A DNA stretch of 14,321 nucleotides from Weeksellaceae bacterium (GCA_028698395.1 JAQVDG010000019.1:1-14321); one strand, 5' to 3'; shown: positions 1 through 8,572, numbered from the stretch's first letter. The notes: a model not told the origin generated them from the letters alone. Made by a program: numbers and translations.

Positions 1-485
1 TCGTATCCGGCTCTGTTTAAAGCTCTTTTTGCAGCTTGCATAGCCAAAGGAATATCATTGTGCGGATGAACCGGAACTTCTTTAACAGCATGTAATTGTT
101 CTAAGATTTCCTGAGTTTGACTTTGTGTTAAATGTTCACAAGCATCATACATTCCACCCGGTTCTTCTTCGGCTAAATCATGTCTTTCAAGTACATAACG
201 AATGACTTTAATAATAGCAAGAGTGGGTGTGGGAACCAAAAGTGCAGTAAGTGCGCCGTGCTCCAAACGAAGTTGTCCGGCAATAGGTAAAGGAACATTG
301 TTATTGGCACGTTGAGCGGCTAAAAAAAGGATTTTTTCTTCCATTTTAATATGAGTCAGCAAGCCAACTCTAAATTTTTCGTAATAATCGCTATTTATCT
401 CGCCGGGTATTTTGGTTGCTTTGTCCAAAAAAGACTCTACTCTGTGATGATCTTGAGTGAAAAAAGTATAAAGTGGTTTATTCAT
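1..485 (-). CDS. hemerythrin domain-containing protein (3' end off window)
   Basis: The reading frame runs from an ATG at 485 leftwards off the window, so about 161 residues of the N-terminal part are visible. It reads as a hemerythrin/HHE cation-binding four-helix bundle, a fold that carries a di-iron centre and is used for oxygen or NO sensing, binding or detoxification. Candidate metal ligands fall in the expected order: DHHR (His13/His14), HIKMEE (His45, Glu49), LEHGA (His76), and RHDLAEEE (His102 with the following glutamates). The start at 485 is preferred over the downstream ATG at 344 because only the longer form includes the first histidine motif. A TAnnTTTG -7 element lies 24 bases upstream. 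The frame extends beyond the HHE core into a segment with HPHND, whose role I cannot assign. Partner and physiological ligand are unknown. The family call is from motif memory. Confidence 0.85.
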   Translation of the reverse strand, partial: MNKPLYTFFTQDHHRVESFLDKATKIPGEINSDYYEKFRVGLLTHIKMEEKILFLAAQRANNNVPLPIAGQLRLEHGALTALLVPTPTLAIIKVIRYVLERHDLAEEEPGGMYDACEHLTQSQTQEILEQLHAVKEVPVHPHNDIPLAMQAAKRALNRAGY

Positions 486-509
486 TGTTTTGTAATTTGC
501 TCAATATTA

Positions 510-517
510 CAAAAATA
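510..517 (-). promoter_or_regulatory. candidate -7 box for the hemerythrin gene
   Basis: Read on the minus strand the bases are TATTTTTG, a full match to the Bacteroidetes -7 consensus TAnnTTTG, ending 24 bases before the ATG at 485. No clear -33 TTG is visible upstream. Confidence 0.55.
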
Positions 518-573
518 CTCTGCATTAAAGTATGAAGTTTTTCATGAAGTCATAATTTTTTAAGGATTTTTGC

Positions 574-580
574 TAAATTG
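574..580 (+). promoter_or_regulatory. weak candidate -7 box for the 602 gene
   Basis: TAAATTG followed by C resembles the TAAATTTGC seen before lat and sucA but lacks one T. It ends 21 bases before the ATG at 602. It shares the 116-base divergent intergenic region with the hemerythrin promoter. Confidence 0.3.
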
Positions 581-601
581 CTCCGATAACTTTTTTGAAA
601 A

Positions 602-1342
602 ATGGAAAAAAATGTAGGACTTTATTACATCAATGATAAGAATGAAATAAAGCATTTTGAATATTCGACAATCTTGCCTTTTTTGTGGCAAGAGACTTAT
701 TCTGCAGAACTTTTGGAAAAACAAGAAACCATCATTTTAGAAGCTTTACAGAAAGGTGAAAAAGTCAAATTAATTGTTCCGATTGAAACAGCAATTCAAA
801 ATTTGGAACGAAAAATAAAATCCATTTCATCTGAAACACCTCGTAAAAAAACTTTACGAAAAGAATTTTTAGATTTTCTAAAAAAAGAAGTAAAAACCAA
901 TTCAAATTTAGAAATAAGTTTAGAAGGATTAATCGATTTTTATGCAAATCCAAATGAATTAGTGAAGGATTTAAAAGAATTTCACACCAATCAGAAGAAA
1001 AGATTTGCTTATCAAAAAGAGAAAGTTTCCTTTCGTTCAATTGGTTATAATGACGATTTTTTACTTTTTTCTTCCACTTATCAATTTTTAATGGAGGAAA
1101 CCGAAATTCAGTCAAAAATCAATGAAGAAAGAAGACTAAATCTTATTCAAAATAAAGGATTGACAAAGGAAATGAACCAAAAAGCAGACAAGTTATTTTT
1201 GGTCATTATTTCTGTTTTATTATTTTTCATTGGAGTTTATCTCTTTGCCCGAACTAATTTAACACAAATTGGAATTTTATCTTTTTTAAGTGGATTGATA
1301 TTGGGAATTTATCTATTTTTAAAACAGAAGAAAAAAATTTAA
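602..1342 (+). CDS. unrecognised protein with C-terminal two-helix membrane anchor
   Basis: I do not recognise this 246-residue protein. The first ~190 residues are hydrophilic, rich in Lys and Glu and probably mostly helical, with no signal peptide. Two hydrophobic segments follow at about residues 198-216 and 222-240, separated by a five-residue turn, and the protein ends in a basic KQKKKI tail. By the positive-inside rule the large N-terminal domain and the basic tail should both be cytoplasmic, with the two helices forming a hairpin in the inner membrane. The gene diverges from the hemerythrin gene and is followed 99 bases later by lat, which has its own promoter, so it is probably a single-gene unit. 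Base composition matches the neighbours. The coding call is firm because the frame is long and the helices well formed. No function is offered. Confidence 0.8.
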   Translation: MEKNVGLYYINDKNEIKHFEYSTILPFLWQETYSAELLEKQETIILEALQKGEKVKLIVPIETAIQNLERKIKSISSETPRKKTLRKEFLDFLKKEVKTNSNLEISLEGLIDFYANPNELVKDLKEFHTNQKKRFAYQKEKVSFRSIGYNDDFLLFSSTYQFLMEETEIQSKINEERRLNLIQNKGLTKEMNQKADKLFLVIISVLLFFIGVYLFARTNLTQIGILSFLSGLILGIYLFLKQKKKI

Positions 1343-1371
1343 GAATCTATTGGAAATTTTTCAAGGCTAAC

Positions 1372-1403
1372 AATTTAGAAATCTGCATAGATTTCACTAA
1401 ATT
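1372..1403. promoter_or_regulatory. long inverted repeat abutting the lat promoter (possible operator)
   Basis: The core is a perfect inverted repeat, GAAATCT (1378-1384), spacer GCAT, AGATTTC (1389-1395). An outer extension AATTTAG (1372-1378) matches CTAAATT (1397-1403) if two bases are allowed to bulge. The right arm runs into the TAAATTTG -7 box of lat. It could bind a repressor or activator, or form a hairpin ending the transcript of the upstream gene, but no T-run follows, so a regulatory site is the better reading. Confidence 0.45.
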
Positions 1404-1405
1404 TG
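1398..1405 (+). promoter_or_regulatory. -7 box for lat
   Basis: TAAATTTG matches TAnnTTTG exactly and ends 36 bases before the chosen lat ATG at 1442. The in-frame TTG at 1403 lies inside this box and is therefore unlikely to be a start codon. Confidence 0.6.
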
Positions 1406-1441
1406 CCACTCATTAAAATTCACGAAAAAACAGAATCAAAT

Positions 1442-2740
1442 ATGGAGACACAAACAATGAACGTACACGAACGATTAGGAAAGCATATTTTAGCTGACGG
1501 ATATCCAATTGTAATGGATTTGGAAAAATCATACGGCTCTTATATTGTAGATGAAAATGGAGTTGAATACTTGGATATGTTTAGTATGTTCGCTTCCGGT
1601 TCCATTGGTTATAATCATCCACATTTAGTAAAAAACTTAGAATTTTTAGGAAAAATGGCGGTGAACAAACCTACTGTTTCCGATATTTACACAGAACAAT
1701 ATGCTGACTTTGTCGATACTTTTGAGCGTGTTGCTATTCCAAAAGAATTACAATATACGTTTTTTGTTTCAGGAGGAGCTTTAGGTGTTGAAAATGCATT
1801 AAAAGCTGCATTTGACTGGAAAACAAGAAAAAATTCAGCAAATGGAATTGAAAAAGAAGCCGGAAAAGTAATTCATTTTAAACAAGCTTTTCATGGTCGT
1901 TCAGGTTATACATTGAGTTTGACTAATACTTCCGATCCGAGAAAATATATGTATTTTCCAAAGTTTGATTGGCCAAGAATTGAAAACCCAAAAATGTTTT
2001 TTCCATTTAATGAAGAAAATAAAGCCAAAACCATCGAATTAGAAAAAATAGCTTTGGAACAAATTAATAAAGCTTTGACTGATAATCCGAATGAAGTAGC
2101 CTGTATTATTGTAGAAACCATTCAAGCAGAAGGAGGAGATAATTTCTTCCGAAATGAATTCCACAAAGAATTACGTCGAATTTGTGACGAAAATGAAATT
2201 CTTTATATTTTGGATGAAGTACAAACCGGAATGGGAATTACCGGAAAAATGTGGGCTTATCAGAATTACGATATAATTCCGGATATCATTGCATTTGGAA
2301 AGAAAACACAAGTTTGTGGAATCTTGGCAAATAAAGAAAAATTAGACGAAGTTCCTCAAAATGTTTTCAAAGAATCCAGTCGGATTAATTCCACTTTTGG
2401 AGGAAATTACATTGATATGATACGTTTCAAATTAATTTTGGAAGTAATTGAACAAGAAAATTTAATCGAAAACGTAAGAATACAAGGAGATTATTTAAAA
2501 TCAGAATTAGAAAGATTACAAACTCAATTTTCTACTGTTTCCAATGTTAGAGGAATGGGATTATTTATCGCATTCGACTTACCGACAACCGCAGAAAGAG
2601 ATGCTTTGGTTAGTAAAGCATTTGAAAACAAATTGATTTTATTATCTTGCGGAGACCGTTCTATTCGTTTCCGACCTCATTTGAATGTAAAAAGAGAAGA
2701 TTTAGAAAATGTAATTGAAATTTTAGAGCGAATAATGTAA
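1442..2740 (+). CDS. lat: L-lysine 6-transaminase
   Basis: This is a PLP-dependent class III aminotransferase of 432 residues, close to the roughly 450 of characterised Lat. The enzyme moves the epsilon-amino group of lysine to 2-oxoglutarate, giving glutamate and allysine (2-aminoadipate semialdehyde), which cyclises to piperideine-6-carboxylate. Lat-specific stretches are visible: FFVSGGALGVENALKAAFDW for cofactor phosphate binding, IQAEGGDN with Glu230 at the substrate-switch position, ILDEVQTG with the PLP-ring aspartate, and AFGKKTQVCG, where one of Lys287/Lys288 forms the Schiff base. The KKTQVCG pattern separates it from ornithine and GABA aminotransferases. I chose ATG 1442 because the upstream in-frame TTG at 1403 overlaps the promoter. 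No dehydrogenase for the semialdehyde lies next to it. The gene stands alone between its own promoter and a terminator, and 2-oxoglutarate dehydrogenase genes follow. A catabolic role is likely but inferred. Confidence 0.93.
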   Translation: METQTMNVHERLGKHILADGYPIVMDLEKSYGSYIVDENGVEYLDMFSMFASGSIGYNHPHLVKNLEFLGKMAVNKPTVSDIYTEQYADFVDTFERVAIPKELQYTFFVSGGALGVENALKAAFDWKTRKNSANGIEKEAGKVIHFKQAFHGRSGYTLSLTNTSDPRKYMYFPKFDWPRIENPKMFFPFNEENKAKTIELEKIALEQINKALTDNPNEVACIIVETIQAEGGDNFFRNEFHKELRRICDENEILYILDEVQTGMGITGKMWAYQNYDIIPDIIAFGKKTQVCGILANKEKLDEVPQNVFKESSRINSTFGGNYIDMIRFKLILEVIEQENLIENVRIQGDYLKSELERLQTQFSTVSNVRGMGLFIAFDLPTTAERDALVSKAFENKLILLSCGDRSIRFRPHLNVKREDLENVIEILERIM

Positions 2741-2754
2741 TAAAAGTTAAAAAT

Positions 2755-2789
2755 AAAGCCACTTTTTAAGTGGTTTTATAATTTTTTTT
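2755..2789 (+). terminator. intrinsic terminator after lat
   Basis: CCACTT (2759-2764), a TTT loop and AAGTGG (2768-2773) form a perfect stem. One G-T pair and three A-T pairs extend it to 10 pairs, and a run of nine T follows at 2781-2789. It separates lat from sucA. Confidence 0.8.
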
Positions 2790-2805
2790 AGATTAGCAAA
2801 AGCCC

Positions 2806-2813
2806 TAAATTTG
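2806..2813 (+). promoter_or_regulatory. -7 box for sucA-sucB
   Basis: TAAATTTG, identical to the lat box, ends 30 bases before the sucA ATG at 2844 and sits just after the lat terminator. A clear -33 TTG is not evident. Confidence 0.6.
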
Positions 2814-2843
2814 CTGACTAATTCTCATAAGAGACAAAACAAA

Positions 2844-5591
2844 ATGGAAAAATTTTCATTCTTAAACGCCTTACATTCAGAATATATCGCTGAATTGTAT
2901 GAGCAATATAAACACTATCCAGACAGTGTAGAACCAAGCTGGAGAGCTTTTTTTCAAGGATTTGATTTTGCGACGACTTCTTATAACGGTCATTCTTTAA
3001 CAGAAGAAAGAGCAACAGAAGAAATAAATTATGAAATTCCGGAAAAAATTCAAAAAGAATTTAAAGTAATCAATTTAATTGATGCCTATCGTTCACGCGG
3101 ACATTTATTCACCAAAACCAATCCGATTCGGGAAAGAAGACAACATTACCCAACCTTGGATTTAAATAATTTTGGTTTGACAGAAAGTGATTTAGATGAA
3201 ACTTTTGATGCAGGAAGCATAATCGGAATTCGTACTGCAACTTCACTTCGGAATATAATTGCTTATTTAAAAAATATGTATTGCGAATCCATTGGAGTCG
3301 AATACATGCACATTTTAGATCCGGAAAAAAACAAATGGATTCAGAATTGGCTGAATACCAATTTAAATCGTCCAAAATTAAGTATTCAGGAAAAAGAAAG
3401 AATTTTATTAAAATTAAATGAAGCCGTAGCTTTTGAAAATTTCCTTCATACTAAATTCGTTGGACAAAAACGATTTTCATTAGAAGGAAACGAATCCTTA
3501 ATTCCGGCATTGGATGCGGTTATCAATCGTGCGGCCGAAGCCGGAGTAGAAGAAGTAGTAATCGGAATGGCACATCGCGGACGGTTAAATGTTTTGGCAA
3601 ATGTCATGAGAAAATCATATTCTCAGATTTTTAGTGAATTTGAAGGAAAAGAATTCTCAGAAGATATTTTTTCCGGTGACGTGAAATATCATTTAGGTTC
3701 CACAAGCTATACCCAAACCCATTCCGGCAAAAAAATAAAATTAAATTTAGCTCCAAATCCATCCCATTTAGAAGCAGTAGATTCTATTGTAGAAGGAATC
3801 GCAAGAGCAAAAGGAGATTTGGATTATGAAGGAGATTATAGCCGAATTTTGCCTATATTAATTCACGGAGATGCAGCCATTGCAGCACAGGGAATTGTGT
3901 ATGAAGTGATTCAAATGATGAATTTAGACGGGTATAAAACCGGAGGAACCATCCATATTGTAACCAATAATCAAATCGGATTTACTACCAATTATTTGGA
4001 TGCACGTTCCAGTACGTATTGTACCGATATTGCAAAAGTAACTTTATCGCCTGTTATGCACGTCAATTCCGATGATGCTGAAGCCGTAGTTCATGCACTT
4101 CATTTTGCAGCTGATTACAGAATGCGATTTGGACAAGATGTTTTCATTGATTTATTAGGTTATAGAAAATATGGACACAATGAAGGCGATGAACCTCGTT
4201 TTACTCAGCCTAAATTATATAGTTTAATTTCAAAACATCCGAATCCGAGAGAAATTTATCGACAACACTTGATAAAGGAAGGTGTAATCGGAGATGATAT
4301 TTTGGCTGAAAAAGAAAAAGAATTCAAACAATTATTGGAAGAAAATTTCGATGCTTCTAAAGAAATTGAAAAAAATACATTAGAACCTTTTATGCCGGAT
4401 GAATGGAAAGATTTCAGTATTGTAAAAGAAGCTGAAATGTTAGAACCGGTAAATACAGCTTATCCAAAAGAAAAATTAGTAGAAATTTCAGATGTAATTA
4501 CGACAGTTCCGGAAGGTAAAAAAGTGATGCGGAAAATTCAGCGATTATTAGACCAACGCAAACAAATGGTTGCTGACAATAAATTAGATTGGGCGATGGG
4601 CGAATTGTTGGCTTATGGTTCTATTGTGGAAGAAGGCCATCCGGTTCGTTTGTCAGGTGAAGATGTAGAAAGAGGAACTTTCTCTCACCGGCACGCTGTC
4701 ATCAAAACAGAAGACACAGAAGAAGAAATAATTTTATTGAATCATATTTCCAAAAATCAGGCAGCTTACACCGTTTACAATTCTTTATTGTCAGAATATG
4801 CTGTTTTAGGCTACGATTATGGTTATGCTATGGCAGCTGCTCACGGATTAACTATTTGGGAAGCTCAATTTGGAGACTTTGCGAATGGAGGTCAAATTAT
4901 TATCGACCAATACATTTCGGCAGCAGAAGACAAATGGAAAATTCAAAACGGATTGGTTATGCTACTTCCTCATGGTTATGAAGGACAAGGAGCAGAACAC
5001 TCGTCAGCAAGAATGGAGCGATTTTTACAATTATGTGCACAATCCAATATGTTTGTAGTAAACTGTACATCTCCGGCAAACTTTTTCCATGTATTAAGAA
5101 GGCAAGTGAAAACCTCATACAGAAAACCATTAATCGTATTTACACCCAAAAGTTTGTTACGCCATCCTTTAGCGGTTTCAACAGTTGAGGAACTAACTGA
5201 AGGTTCTTTTCAAACCCTTATTGATGATGCTGAAGCACAAGTTGATAAAGTAGAAAAAGTAGTTTTCTGCCAAGGGAAATTCTATTATGATTTATTGAAT
5301 AAAAAAGAAGAATTACAAGCAGAAAACGTAGCATTAATTCGTTTAGAACAATTATATCCTTTGGATAAAGAAAAAATCAATCAAATATTGGATAAGTATT
5401 CCAATAGAAAGCAATTGATTTGGGCACAGGAAGAACCTGAAAATATGGGAGCTTGGACATATTTGTTGCGAAAATTAAGAGAAGTTCCTTTTGAGTTGGT
5501 ATCGCCACCGGAAAGTGCTGCTCCGGCATCGGGTTCTCATAAAGCAGCAGAAATCAAACATAATAACACAATTAATAAAGTTTTTGAATAA
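2844..5591 (+). CDS. sucA: 2-oxoglutarate dehydrogenase E1 component
   Basis: This is the thiamine-diphosphate-dependent E1 of the 2-oxoglutarate dehydrogenase complex. It decarboxylates 2-oxoglutarate and passes the succinyl group to the lipoyl arm of E2. At 915 residues it has the usual length. The N-terminus has the typical E2-binding helix and the SWRAFFQGF motif near residue 31. Cofactor and active-site motifs follow: AHRGRLNVL (His244), [23 protein letters not shown] (Asp343) with NNQIGF (Asn375-Asn376) forming the ThDP/Mg motif, and [14 protein letters not shown]. The C-terminal half has [16 protein letters not shown] and [17 protein letters not shown] 2844 is chosen because the in-frame TTG at 2811 overlaps the promoter and MEKFSFLN is the expected N-terminus. 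sucB follows after 17 bases, so the two are co-transcribed. The E3 gene (lpd) is not adjacent. No frameshift or missing catalytic residue was seen. Confidence 0.97.
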   Translation: MEKFSFLNALHSEYIAELYEQYKHYPDSVEPSWRAFFQGFDFATTSYNGHSLTEERATEEINYEIPEKIQKEFKVINLIDAYRSRGHLFTKTNPIRERRQHYPTLDLNNFGLTESDLDETFDAGSIIGIRTATSLRNIIAYLKNMYCESIGVEYMHILDPEKNKWIQNWLNTNLNRPKLSIQEKERILLKLNEAVAFENFLHTKFVGQKRFSLEGNESLIPALDAVINRAAEAGVEEVVIGMAHRGRLNVLANVMRKSYSQIFSEFEGKEFSEDIFSGDVKYHLGSTSYTQTHSGKKIKLNLAPNPSHLEAVDSIVEGIARAKGDLDYEGDYSRILPILIHGDAAIAAQGIVYEVIQMMNLDGYKTGGTIHIVTNNQIGFTTNYLDARSSTYCTDIAKVTLSPVMHVNSDDAEAVVHALHFAADYRMRFGQDVFIDLLGYRKYGHNEGDEPRFTQPKLYSLISKHPNPREIYRQHLIKEGVIGDDILAEKEKEFKQLLEENFDASKEIEKNTLEPFMPDEWKDFSIVKEAEMLEPVNTAYPKEKLVEISDVITTVPEGKKVMRKIQRLLDQRKQMVADNKLDWAMGELLAYGSIVEEGHPVRLSGEDVERGTFSHRHAVIKTEDTEEEIILLNHISKNQAAYTVYNSLLSEYAVLGYDYGYAMAAAHGLTIWEAQFGDFANGGQIIIDQYISAAEDKWKIQNGLVMLLPHGYEGQGAEHSSARMERFLQLCAQSNMFVVNCTSPANFFHVLRRQVKTSYRKPLIVFTPKSLLRHPLAVSTVEELTEGSFQTLIDDAEAQVDKVEKVVFCQGKFYYDLLNKKEELQAENVALIRLEQLYPLDKEKINQILDKYSNRKQLIWAQEEPENMGAWTYLLRKLREVPFELVSPPESAAPASGSHKAAEIKHNNTINKVFE

Positions 5592-5608
5592 ATAAAATAC
5601 TAATAGAT

Positions 5609-6823
5609 ATGGTATTAGAAATGAAAGTTCCCTCACCGGGAGAATCCATCACCGAAGTTGAAATTGCTACTTGGTTAGTGCAAGATGGTGATTATGTAGA
5701 AAAAGACCAAGCAATTGCAGAAGTCGATTCCGACAAAGCAACCCTTGAATTGCCCGCTGAAGAAAGTGGGATTATAACATTAAAAGCAGAAGAAGGTGAT
5801 GTAATAGCTGTTGGAGAAGTAGTTTGTTTAATCGATACTTCGGCAGCAAAACCGGAAGGAGGAGTTGCTACACCGGCAGAAACTAAAAAAGAAGAAACGC
5901 CAAAAGTAGAAACGCCTAAAAAAGAAGAAGTAAAAACGACTTACGCAAGTGGAACACCTTCTCCGGCTGCTAAAAAGATTCTGGATGAAAAAGGTATTTC
6001 ACCAAATGATGTAAAAGGAAGTGGAAGAGACGGAAGAATTACCAAAGAAGATGCAAGTAGTGTACAAGTTGCTTCTATGGGAACACCAACCGGAGGAAAC
6101 CGAAGTTCAGAGCGGACTAAACTTTCTATGCTTCGTAGAAAAGTAGCAGAACGATTAGTAGCTGCAAAAAATGAAACAGCTATGTTGACTACTTTCAATG
6201 AAGCAACAATGTCTCCAATCAACAAATTAAGAGCAGAATTTAAAGAAGAATTCAAAGACAAACATGGTGTAGGTCTTGGTTTTATGTCATTCTTTACCAA
6301 AGCAGTTGTACGAGCATTGCAACTGTATCCTGATGTAAATTCAATGATTGATGGCGATTATAAAATCTCCTATGATTTCTGCGATATTTCTATTGCTGTT
6401 TCCGGTCCAAAAGGTTTAATGGTTCCGGTAATGAGAAATGCAGAAACTTTGACTTTCAGAGGAGTAGAAGCCGAAATAAAACGATTGGCATTGCGTGCTC
6501 GTGATGGTCAAATTACCGTGGATGAAATGACAGGAGGAACTTTTACCATTTCCAATGGAGGCGTATTTGGTTCTATGTTGAGTACACCGATTATCAACCC
6601 GCCACAATCCGGAATTTTGGGAATGCACAACATCATTGAACGCCCGATTGCCGTAAATGGCCAGGTTGAAATTCACCCGATGATGTACATTGCACTTTCG
6701 TATGACCACCGAATCATTGACGGACGTGAATCTGTTGGATTTTTAGTAGCGGTAAAAGAAGGTTTGGAAGATCCGGTAAATTTATTGATGGACGGAAATC
6801 CGAGAAAAGCATTGGAATTATAA
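5609..6823 (+). CDS. sucB: dihydrolipoyllysine-residue succinyltransferase (E2 of 2-oxoglutarate dehydrogenase)
   Basis: This E2 core enzyme transfers succinyl from the lipoyl arm to CoA and forms the oligomeric scaffold of the complex. At 404 residues it matches the family. In order it shows a single lipoyl domain (about 1-75) with lipoyl-lysine Lys43 in VDSDKATLE, a flexible Ala/Pro/Lys/Glu-rich linker (about 76-110), and the small peripheral-subunit-binding domain ([13 protein letters not shown] to RDGRITKED, about 112-150). The catalytic domain ends in [16 protein letters not shown] with His367 and Asp371. One lipoyl domain and the [12 protein letters not shown]-terminus favour the 2-oxoglutarate enzyme over pyruvate dehydrogenase E2. 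The gene follows sucA by 17 bases and is closed by a strong hairpin terminator. Confidence 0.96.
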   Translation: MVLEMKVPSPGESITEVEIATWLVQDGDYVEKDQAIAEVDSDKATLELPAEESGIITLKAEEGDVIAVGEVVCLIDTSAAKPEGGVATPAETKKEETPKVETPKKEEVKTTYASGTPSPAAKKILDEKGISPNDVKGSGRDGRITKEDASSVQVASMGTPTGGNRSSERTKLSMLRRKVAERLVAAKNETAMLTTFNEATMSPINKLRAEFKEEFKDKHGVGLGFMSFFTKAVVRALQLYPDVNSMIDGDYKISYDFCDISIAVSGPKGLMVPVMRNAETLTFRGVEAEIKRLALRARDGQITVDEMTGGTFTISNGGVFGSMLSTPIINPPQSGILGMHNIIERPIAVNGQVEIHPMMYIALSYDHRIIDGRESVGFLVAVKEGLEDPVNLLMDGNPRKALEL

Positions 6824-6856
6824 AATATAATTTTTGAAATTTTTAAATAAATAAAG

Positions 6857-6892
6857 AAAACCTGCTGAATTTTAAAAGTTTAGCAGGTTTTT
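6857..6892 (+). terminator. intrinsic terminator of the sucAB operon
   Basis: AAAACCTGCT (6857-6866) pairs perfectly with AGCAGGTTTT (6882-6891), extended inwards by a G-T and two A-T pairs, with a 9-base loop. T-rich sequence on the right and A-rich sequence on the left would let it work in either direction. Here both flanking genes are on the plus strand. Confidence 0.8.
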
Positions 6893-6918
6893 AATTCTTA
6901 GATAAAACAAATTGAATA

Positions 6919-7446
6919 ATGAAAGAAATTCACATAAGTCTTGATAAGAAACGATTTTTAAAAATTGGAATAATGGCTTCTTTTTGTTTGATATTGAGCT
7001 TTCTGTTTGCTTTTTTTCCGAGTTGGTTTTTATCAGAAACCATTCGGAGTAAAGTACTAATTTTGATTTTGGGTATATTCGGAATTTTGTTTTTTGGAAT
7101 TGTCTCACTTTACAATTGGCGAAAATATTTAAACACACAATTGGGAATTTACATTACAGAACAAGGAATTTTGGATACTTCTTCTGTTTTTCGTTTTGGC
7201 TGGATTGAATGGAGCGATATTATCACTTTTAAATCTTATACATTAAAAGGAATGCCAATGATTTTTATAGAAGTCAGACAAAATGAAAAATATTTAGAAC
7301 GTTTACAAAGTCCGGTTTTGATAAAAGCTGCCCAAAATTATCAAAATCTGTATCAAACCCCTTTGTTTATCAATCTAAAATCACTTTCTATTTCACCAAA
7401 AGAAGTAGAAAATTTGTTGAATGAAGAATGGAAAAAACGGAGATAA
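6919..7446 (+). CDS. STM3941-family two-helix membrane protein
   Basis: The 175-residue protein has a short basic N-terminus and two hydrophobic helices (about residues 15-36 and 44-66) separated by FFPSWFLSETIRSK. A soluble C-terminal domain follows. The segment GIYITEQGILDTSS...WIEWSDI, then KYLER, QTPLFINLKSLSISPKEVENLLNE, resembles the STM3941 family, whose members pair two membrane helices with a PH-like beta domain; their biochemical role is not established. The family call is from memory of the sequence pattern. No TAnnTTTG box is clear in the 26 bases between the sucB terminator and the ATG, so the gene may depend on read-through or on a less typical promoter. Composition is like that of its neighbours. 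Confidence 0.7.
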   Translation: MKEIHISLDKKRFLKIGIMASFCLILSFLFAFFPSWFLSETIRSKVLILILGIFGILFFGIVSLYNWRKYLNTQLGIYITEQGILDTSSVFRFGWIEWSDIITFKSYTLKGMPMIFIEVRQNEKYLERLQSPVLIKAAQNYQNLYQTPLFINLKSLSISPKEVENLLNEEWKKRR

Positions 7447-7511
7447 GTTAATTTTTTTTGAATAAAATAGAAAAACAAAGTTTTTATAAATCAAACAATC
7501 AATAAAAAATG

Positions 7512-7519
7512 TATTTTTG
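7512..7519 (+). promoter_or_regulatory. -7 box for fabI
   Basis: TATTTTTG matches TAnnTTTG exactly and ends 23 bases before the fabI ATG at 7543. It is followed by an A/T-only leader with no Shine-Dalgarno sequence. Confidence 0.6.
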
Positions 7520-7542
7520 GTTTAAATTTAAAAATAAGCATT

Positions 7543-8349
7543 ATGTCATACGGATTATTAAAAGGAAAGAAAGGAATTATTTTTGGTGCTTTGGATGAAA
7601 ATTCAATTGCATGGAAAACCGCAGAAAGATGCCATGAAGAAGGAGCAGAGTTTATTTTAAGTAATGCTCCGGTTGCTTTAAGAATGGGGCAATTAAATCA
7701 ATTGGCAGAAAAAACAGGCTCAGAAGTAATAGGAGCTGATGCAACTTCAATGGAAGATCTTTCTAATTTGTTTGACAGAGCTGTAGAAAAATTCGGAAAA
7801 TTGGATTTTGTTCTGCATTCTATTGGAATGAGTGTGAATGTAAGAAAAGGAATTCACTATACTGAAATGAATTATGAATATTTAAACAAAGGTTGGGATA
7901 TTTCTTCCGTTTCTTTTCACAAAGTGATGAAAACTGCTTGGGAAAAAGATGCAATGAACGAGTGGGGAAGTATTTTGGCTTTATCTTACATTGCAGCACA
8001 AAGAAGTTTTTTGGATTACAATGATATGGCAGACAATAAAGCTTATTTGGAATCCATTGCCCGGAGTTTTGGTTATTTTTGGGGAAAAGAAAAAAATGTT
8101 CGGGTGAATACCATTTCTCAATCCCCAACGGCAACTACTGCCGGACAAGGAGTGAAAGGATTCAGTGGATTTCTGAAATTTGCCGATGAAATGTCACCTC
8201 TTGGAAATGCAACTGCGGATGATTGTGCCAATTATATCGTTATGATGTTTTCTGATTTAACCCGAAAAGTTACTATGCAGAATTTATTTCATGACGGAGG
8301 CTACTCCACAACAGGTATTTCAGAAAAAGTAGCAGAACACTTTTTATAA
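7543..8349 (+). CDS. fabI: enoyl-[acyl-carrier-protein] reductase (NADH)
   Basis: This is the short-chain-dehydrogenase-type enoyl-ACP reductase that carries out the last reductive step of each fatty-acid elongation cycle in the cytoplasm. At 268 residues it has the usual FabI length. FabI-specific features are the unusual nucleotide loop GALDENSIAW (residues 15-24) in place of a plain GxxxGxG, LHSIGMS (91-97), and the catalytic pair with FabI spacing, Tyr159-x6-Lys166, preceded by Tyr149 in LSYIAAQRS. The substrate-binding loop follows (ISQSPTATTAGQGVKGF) and the C-terminus has HDGGYSTTG. A generic SDR lacks the GALDENSIAW and paired-tyrosine pattern. The FabI active-site layout suggests the usual sensitivity to FabI inhibitors, which is inference. 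The gene has its own promoter and converges on the HMA gene, with four bases between stop codons. Confidence 0.95.
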   Translation: MSYGLLKGKKGIIFGALDENSIAWKTAERCHEEGAEFILSNAPVALRMGQLNQLAEKTGSEVIGADATSMEDLSNLFDRAVEKFGKLDFVLHSIGMSVNVRKGIHYTEMNYEYLNKGWDISSVSFHKVMKTAWEKDAMNEWGSILALSYIAAQRSFLDYNDMADNKAYLESIARSFGYFWGKEKNVRVNTISQSPTATTAGQGVKGFSGFLKFADEMSPLGNATADDCANYIVMMFSDLTRKVTMQNLFHDGGYSTTGISEKVAEHFL

Positions 8350-8353
8350 AAAA

Positions 8354-8572
8354 TCATGCGATTGACTCTGCTTTAAAGCCTTTACTTTTGATGATGGTAA
8401 TTACCTCATCTTCCGTAATTCCTTTAGAACTTACCGTAAGGATTTTATTGCTGTTTTCTGTATCTACATTCCAATGGTGGATACCTTTTGCATTATCTAA
8501 ATCTGACTGAATTTTTGATACACAGCCTCCACAATTAAGATTTGTTTTAAATTGAAATTCTTTAGTTTCCAT
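8354..8572 (-). CDS. heavy-metal-associated (HMA) domain protein, copper-chaperone-like
   Basis: This 72-residue protein is a single HMA (MerP/Atx1-like) domain with a beta-alpha-beta-beta-alpha-beta pattern. The metal-binding motif NCGGC gives Cys14 and Cys17, which in this family bind Cu(I) or another soft metal, and the end KSKGFKAESIA is typical of the last strand. The usual GMxCxxC methionine is replaced by LN before the first Cys. No signal peptide is present, so the protein is cytoplasmic. Such proteins normally deliver metal to a P-type ATPase such as CopA, but no ATPase or metal regulator lies nearby, so it is an orphan here. Its stop lies four bases from that of fabI on the opposite strand. 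An inverted repeat 50 bases upstream could be its regulatory site. Confidence 0.88.
   Translation of the reverse strand: METKEFQFKTNLNCGGCVSKIQSDLDNAKGIHHWNVDTENSNKILTVSSKGITEDEVITIIKSKGFKAESIA

Noticed and set aside
351..563. A 70-residue open frame on the plus strand with hydrophobic stretches
   Set aside because: It lies codon-for-codon antisense to the hemerythrin gene and its promoter region, and its peptide has no family character.
765..1115. A 116-residue minus-strand open frame inside the 602 gene
   Set aside because: It is the shadow of an AT-rich coding frame. The plus-strand gene has well-formed membrane helices and a sensible start and stop.
1350..1366. Possible hairpin TTGGAAA/TTTTCAA after the 602 gene as a terminator
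   Set aside because: The stem is short, A/T-rich with a G-U pair, has almost no loop and is not followed by a T-run.
5941..6709. Minus-strand open frames opposite sucB
   Set aside because: sucB is unmistakable across its full length, and the opposite-strand peptides show no conserved motif.
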